Made by a program: the position numbers and the translations under genes. The notes below the pieces were generated by a model. It saw nothing but the letters and a program-made list of their open reading frames with translations. It was not told the origin of the DNA and searched no databases. 7,148 bases of DNA from an uncultured Ruminococcus sp. GTDB taxonomy: Bacteria; Bacillota; Clostridia; Oscillospirales; CAG-272. The stretch spans positions 1 through 7,148 of the forward strand of contig CADBTH010000175.1 of the NCBI GenBank assembly GCA_902797495.1, given 5' to 3'. Numbering within the stretch: the stretch's first letter is position 1; each line of letters starts with the position of its first letter. Below, piece after piece: positions 4,711 to 7,148 of the stretch.

Positions 4711-7148
4711 ATGGTAAAACCCGTAATGCTCGGCAAGAACAAACGAATGAGTTTTTCCAAGATCAACGAGCCCATCGATATGCCGAATCTGCTCGAGATC
4801 CAGAAGGATTCCTACGAGTGGTTCGTAACGAAGGGTCTGGCGGAGGTCCTGAAGGACGTGTCGCCTATCGTCGATTACTCCGGCAAGCTCGCGATCGACT
4901 TCATCGGATACTCGATCGACAGCACGCCGAAATACCCCGTTGAAGAGTGCAAGGAGAGAGACGTGAACTACGCCGCTCCGCTGCGCGTCGACGTCCGTCT
5001 CACAAACCGCGAAACGGGCGAAGTCAAGCAGTCCGAGATCTTCATGGGCGACTTCCCCATCATGACCGAAACGGGAACTTTCGTCATCAACGGCGCGGAG
5101 AGAGTAATCGTCTCCCAGATCGTCCGTTCCCCCGGTATCTACTACGACTCCACTATCGACAAGACCGCGAAGCACATCTTCACGGCGACAGTCATCCCCT
5201 ACCGCGGCGCATGGCTCGAATATGAGACCGACGCGTCCGACGTGTTCCACGTCCGCATAGACAAGAACCACAAGCTCCCGATCACGATGCTCATCAGAGC
5301 GATAGGCGAGGCGGGACAGCTCGAGACGAAGGATCAGATAGAGCAGATGTTCGGCGCGGAGCCGATGCTCGCTGCAACTCTCGAGAAGGACAAATGCGAG
5401 ATGCAGGCGATCGAGAACAACTCGTCCGCGCGCGACGAGGCTCTCAAGGAGATCTACAAGAAGCTCCGTCCGGGCGAGCCCGCGATCGTCGAAAGCTCCG
5501 AGATACTTCTGAACAATCTTTTCTTCGACCCGAAGAGATACGATCTCGCACCGGTCGGAAGATTCAAATACGACAAGAAACTCTCCCTTCCCGCAAGGAT
5601 CAGGGGATTTGCTCTCACAAGACCCGCGGTCAACCCCGTGACGGGCGAAGTGCTCGATATCGAGGTCGGCAAGGCGCTCACCAAAGAAGACTGCCGCGAG
5701 ATCGAACGCAACTGCGTCAACGAAGTATACGTTGCCGACCAGAACGGCGCGGAAGTTAAAGTCTTCTCCAACAACGCCGTATTCGCCGAGGACGTTCTCG
5801 GTTACGACATATCCGACACCGGCGCGTCCGAAAAGGTACAGCTCCCCGTCCTCCTTGAGATCATGGAGGAAGCGGGCGACGACCCCGAAGAGGTCAAGCG
5901 CCTCTGCGCTCTGCGCATGGGCGAGCTCTGCCCGAAGCACATCATCCGCGCCGACATCCTCGCGTCCATCAACTACCTTCTCTGCCTCACCCACGAGATC
6001 GGTACCACGGACGACATCGACCATCTCGGAAACCGCCGTCTGCGCTGCGTAGGCGAGCTTCTCCAAAATCAGGTCAGGATCGGCTTCTCGCGTATGGACA
6101 AGATCGTCAAGGAAAGAATGACGACCACCGACAGCGAGAACCTCACTCCTCAGAACCTCATCAACATACGTCCCGTCGTCACGGCGATCAGGGAGTTCTT
6201 CGGTTCTTCCCCTCTCTCACAGTTCATGGACCAGAACAACCCTCTCGCGGAGCTGACGCACAAGAGACGTCTTTCCGCTCTCGGCCCCGGCGGTCTGTCC
6301 CGTGACAGAGCGTCGTTCGAAGTCCGTGACGTACACTACACGCACTACGGCAGAATGTGCCCGATAGAGACGCCCGAAGGACCCAACATCGGTCTTATCT
6401 CGTACCTCTCCACCTACGCGAAGATCTCCAAGTACGGCTTCATCGAGGCTCCGTACAGAAAGGTCGACCGCGAGACCGGAGTCGTCACGAACGAGATCGA
6501 ATATATGACCGCCGACGTTGAGGACAACTACATCATCGCGCAGGCGAACGAGCCTCTCGACGAGAACAACCGCTTTGTGAACCGCAAGGTCACGGCGCGT
6601 GAGAAATCCGAGATCATCGAGATCGACAATTCTCTCGTCGACTACATGGACGTTTCCCCGAAAATGGTCGTATCCGTCGCGACGGCGTCTATCCCCTTCC
6701 TTGAAAACGACGACAACTCCCGTGCTCTGATGGGCTCCAACATGCAGAAGCAGGCGGTCCCGCTGATGATCACGGATTCGCCGATAGTCGGCACCGGTAT
6801 GGAGTACAAGGCGGCGGTCGACTCCGGCGTCTGCGTAGTCTCCGATCACAACGGCTACGTCGAGGCAGTCACGGCGGATGAGATCACCGTGCGCACCGAC
6901 GAGGGCGAAAAGGTCGTTTATCACCTCATAAAGTTCAAACGCTCCAACCAGGGCACCTGCGTCAATCAGAAGCCGATCGTTTCCTTCGGCGAGAGAGTCG
7001 AAAAGGGTCAGGTCCTCGCGGACGGTCCCGCCACCTGCGGCGGCGAGATCTCGCTCGGCAAGAACGCGCTCATCGGCTTTATGACGTGGGAAGGCTACAA
7101 CTACGAGGACGCCGTCCTTCTCAACGAGCGTCTCGTCAGAAACGACAC
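4711..7148 (+). CDS. rpoB: DNA-directed RNA polymerase subunit beta, N-terminal 812 residues (3' truncated by window)
   Basis: Beta subunit of bacterial RNA polymerase. The start MVKPVMLGKNKRMSF is typical of clostridial RpoB. Recognisable blocks follow in order: the protrusion (FMGDFPIMTETGTFVINGAE, SQIVRSPG), lobe regions (LRPGEP, FFDPKRYDLAPVGR), DDIDHLGNRRLRCVGELLQNQ, the rifampicin region (GSSPLSQFMDQNNPLAELTH, residues 498-517), CPIETPEGPNIGLISYL (550-566), and FMTWEGYNYEDAVLL with Glu799-Asp800, equivalent to E. coli E813-D814. The frame is open to the last base; the remaining third, including the active-site lysines, is outside. Key rifampicin positions (E. coli Q513, D516, H526, R529, S531, L533) are all wild type, at Q504, D507, H517, R520, S522 and L524. 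The gene has its own promoter, and rplL is not its upstream neighbour. The segment around residues 370-415 appears longer than in B. subtilis RpoB. Isoleucine is mostly ATC, whereas ATA is common in the exporter genes, consistent with high expression. Confidence 0.98.
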   Translation, partial: MVKPVMLGKNKRMSFSKINEPIDMPNLLEIQKDSYEWFVTKGLAEVLKDVSPIVDYSGKLAIDFIGYSIDSTPKYPVEECKERDVNYAAPLRVDVRLTNRETGEVKQSEIFMGDFPIMTETGTFVINGAERVIVSQIVRSPGIYYDSTIDKTAKHIFTATVIPYRGAWLEYETDASDVFHVRIDKNHKLPITMLIRAIGEAGQLETKDQIEQMFGAEPMLAATLEKDKCEMQAIENNSSARDEALKEIYKKLRPGEPAIVESSEILLNNLFFDPKRYDLAPVGRFKYDKKLSLPARIRGFALTRPAVNPVTGEVLDIEVGKALTKEDCREIERNCVNEVYVADQNGAEVKVFSNNAVFAEDVLGYDISDTGASEKVQLPVLLEIMEEAGDDPEEVKRLCALRMGELCPKHIIRADILASINYLLCLTHEIGTTDDIDHLGNRRLRCVGELLQNQVRIGFSRMDKIVKERMTTTDSENLTPQNLINIRPVVTAIREFFGSSPLSQFMDQNNPLAELTHKRRLSALGPGGLSRDRASFEVRDVHYTHYGRMCPIETPEGPNIGLISYLSTYAKISKYGFIEAPYRKVDRETGVVTNEIEYMTADVEDNYIIAQANEPLDENNRFVNRKVTAREKSEIIEIDNSLVDYMDVSPKMVVSVATASIPFLENDDNSRALMGSNMQKQAVPLMITDSPIVGTGMEYKAAVDSGVCVVSDHNGYVEAVTADEITVRTDEGEKVVYHLIKFKRSNQGTCVNQKPIVSFGERVEKGQVLADGPATCGGEISLGKNALIGFMTWEGYNYEDAVLLNERLVRND

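Noticed and set aside
4695..4943. Overlapping + strand ORF starting 16 bp before the rpoB ATG, in another frame
   Set aside because: Its Arg-rich translation is a frame shadow of rpoB, whose own frame is a clear match to the family.
1..7148. CRISPR arrays, insertion sequences, tRNA genes and defence or biosynthetic clusters
   Set aside because: No regular spaced repeats, terminal inverted repeats, transposase, cloverleaf sequence or accessory enzyme genes were seen; the window is fully explained by aspS, an exporter pair and rpoB.

Overview
The window reads as ordinary chromosomal DNA of a Gram-positive Bacillota, most likely an uncultured gut-type Clostridia (Oscillospirales or Christensenellales-like). 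Three things suggest this: the RpoB and AspRS sequences resemble Firmicutes proteins (for example AELTHKRRLSALGPGG in the rifampicin region), the coding DNA is GC-rich while the rpoB upstream region is very AT-rich, and the ribosome binding sites are strong AAGGAG/AGGAGG types. The lineage is an inference from protein similarity recalled from memory. All real genes are on the + strand.

Layout: (1) 1-475 is the 3' end of aspS (aspartyl-tRNA synthetase), closed by a strong intrinsic terminator at 493-527. (2) 548-2383 and 2380-4203 are two half-size ABC exporters that overlap by an ATGA. They form a heterodimeric type IV (MdlB/BmrCD/TM287-288-like) exporter. The first subunit has Asp in place of the catalytic Glu, and the second has a degenerate signature motif, so one ATP site is canonical and one is degenerate. 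(3) 4208-4279 holds two tandem hairpins that form a strong terminator, possibly bidirectional. (4) 4280-4710 is a 430-bp gene-free region. It contains a dense cluster of TACA/TGTA motifs (4389-4498), a near-consensus sigma-A promoter (TTGACA-17-TATCAT, 4544-4572) and a structured 5' leader of about 130 nt. (5) 4711-7148 is the first 812 codons of rpoB (RNA polymerase beta), running off the right edge.

The genes do not form one pathway: two housekeeping genes flank an exporter operon. The exporter pair is clearly one translational unit and should work as one complex. rpoB starts its own transcription unit here, not downstream of rplJ-rplL as is usual. I found no mobile element, CRISPR array, tRNA or rRNA, and nothing that amounts to a wholly new system. 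The parts most worth a second look are the rpoB upstream region and the tandem-hairpin element after the exporter operon.
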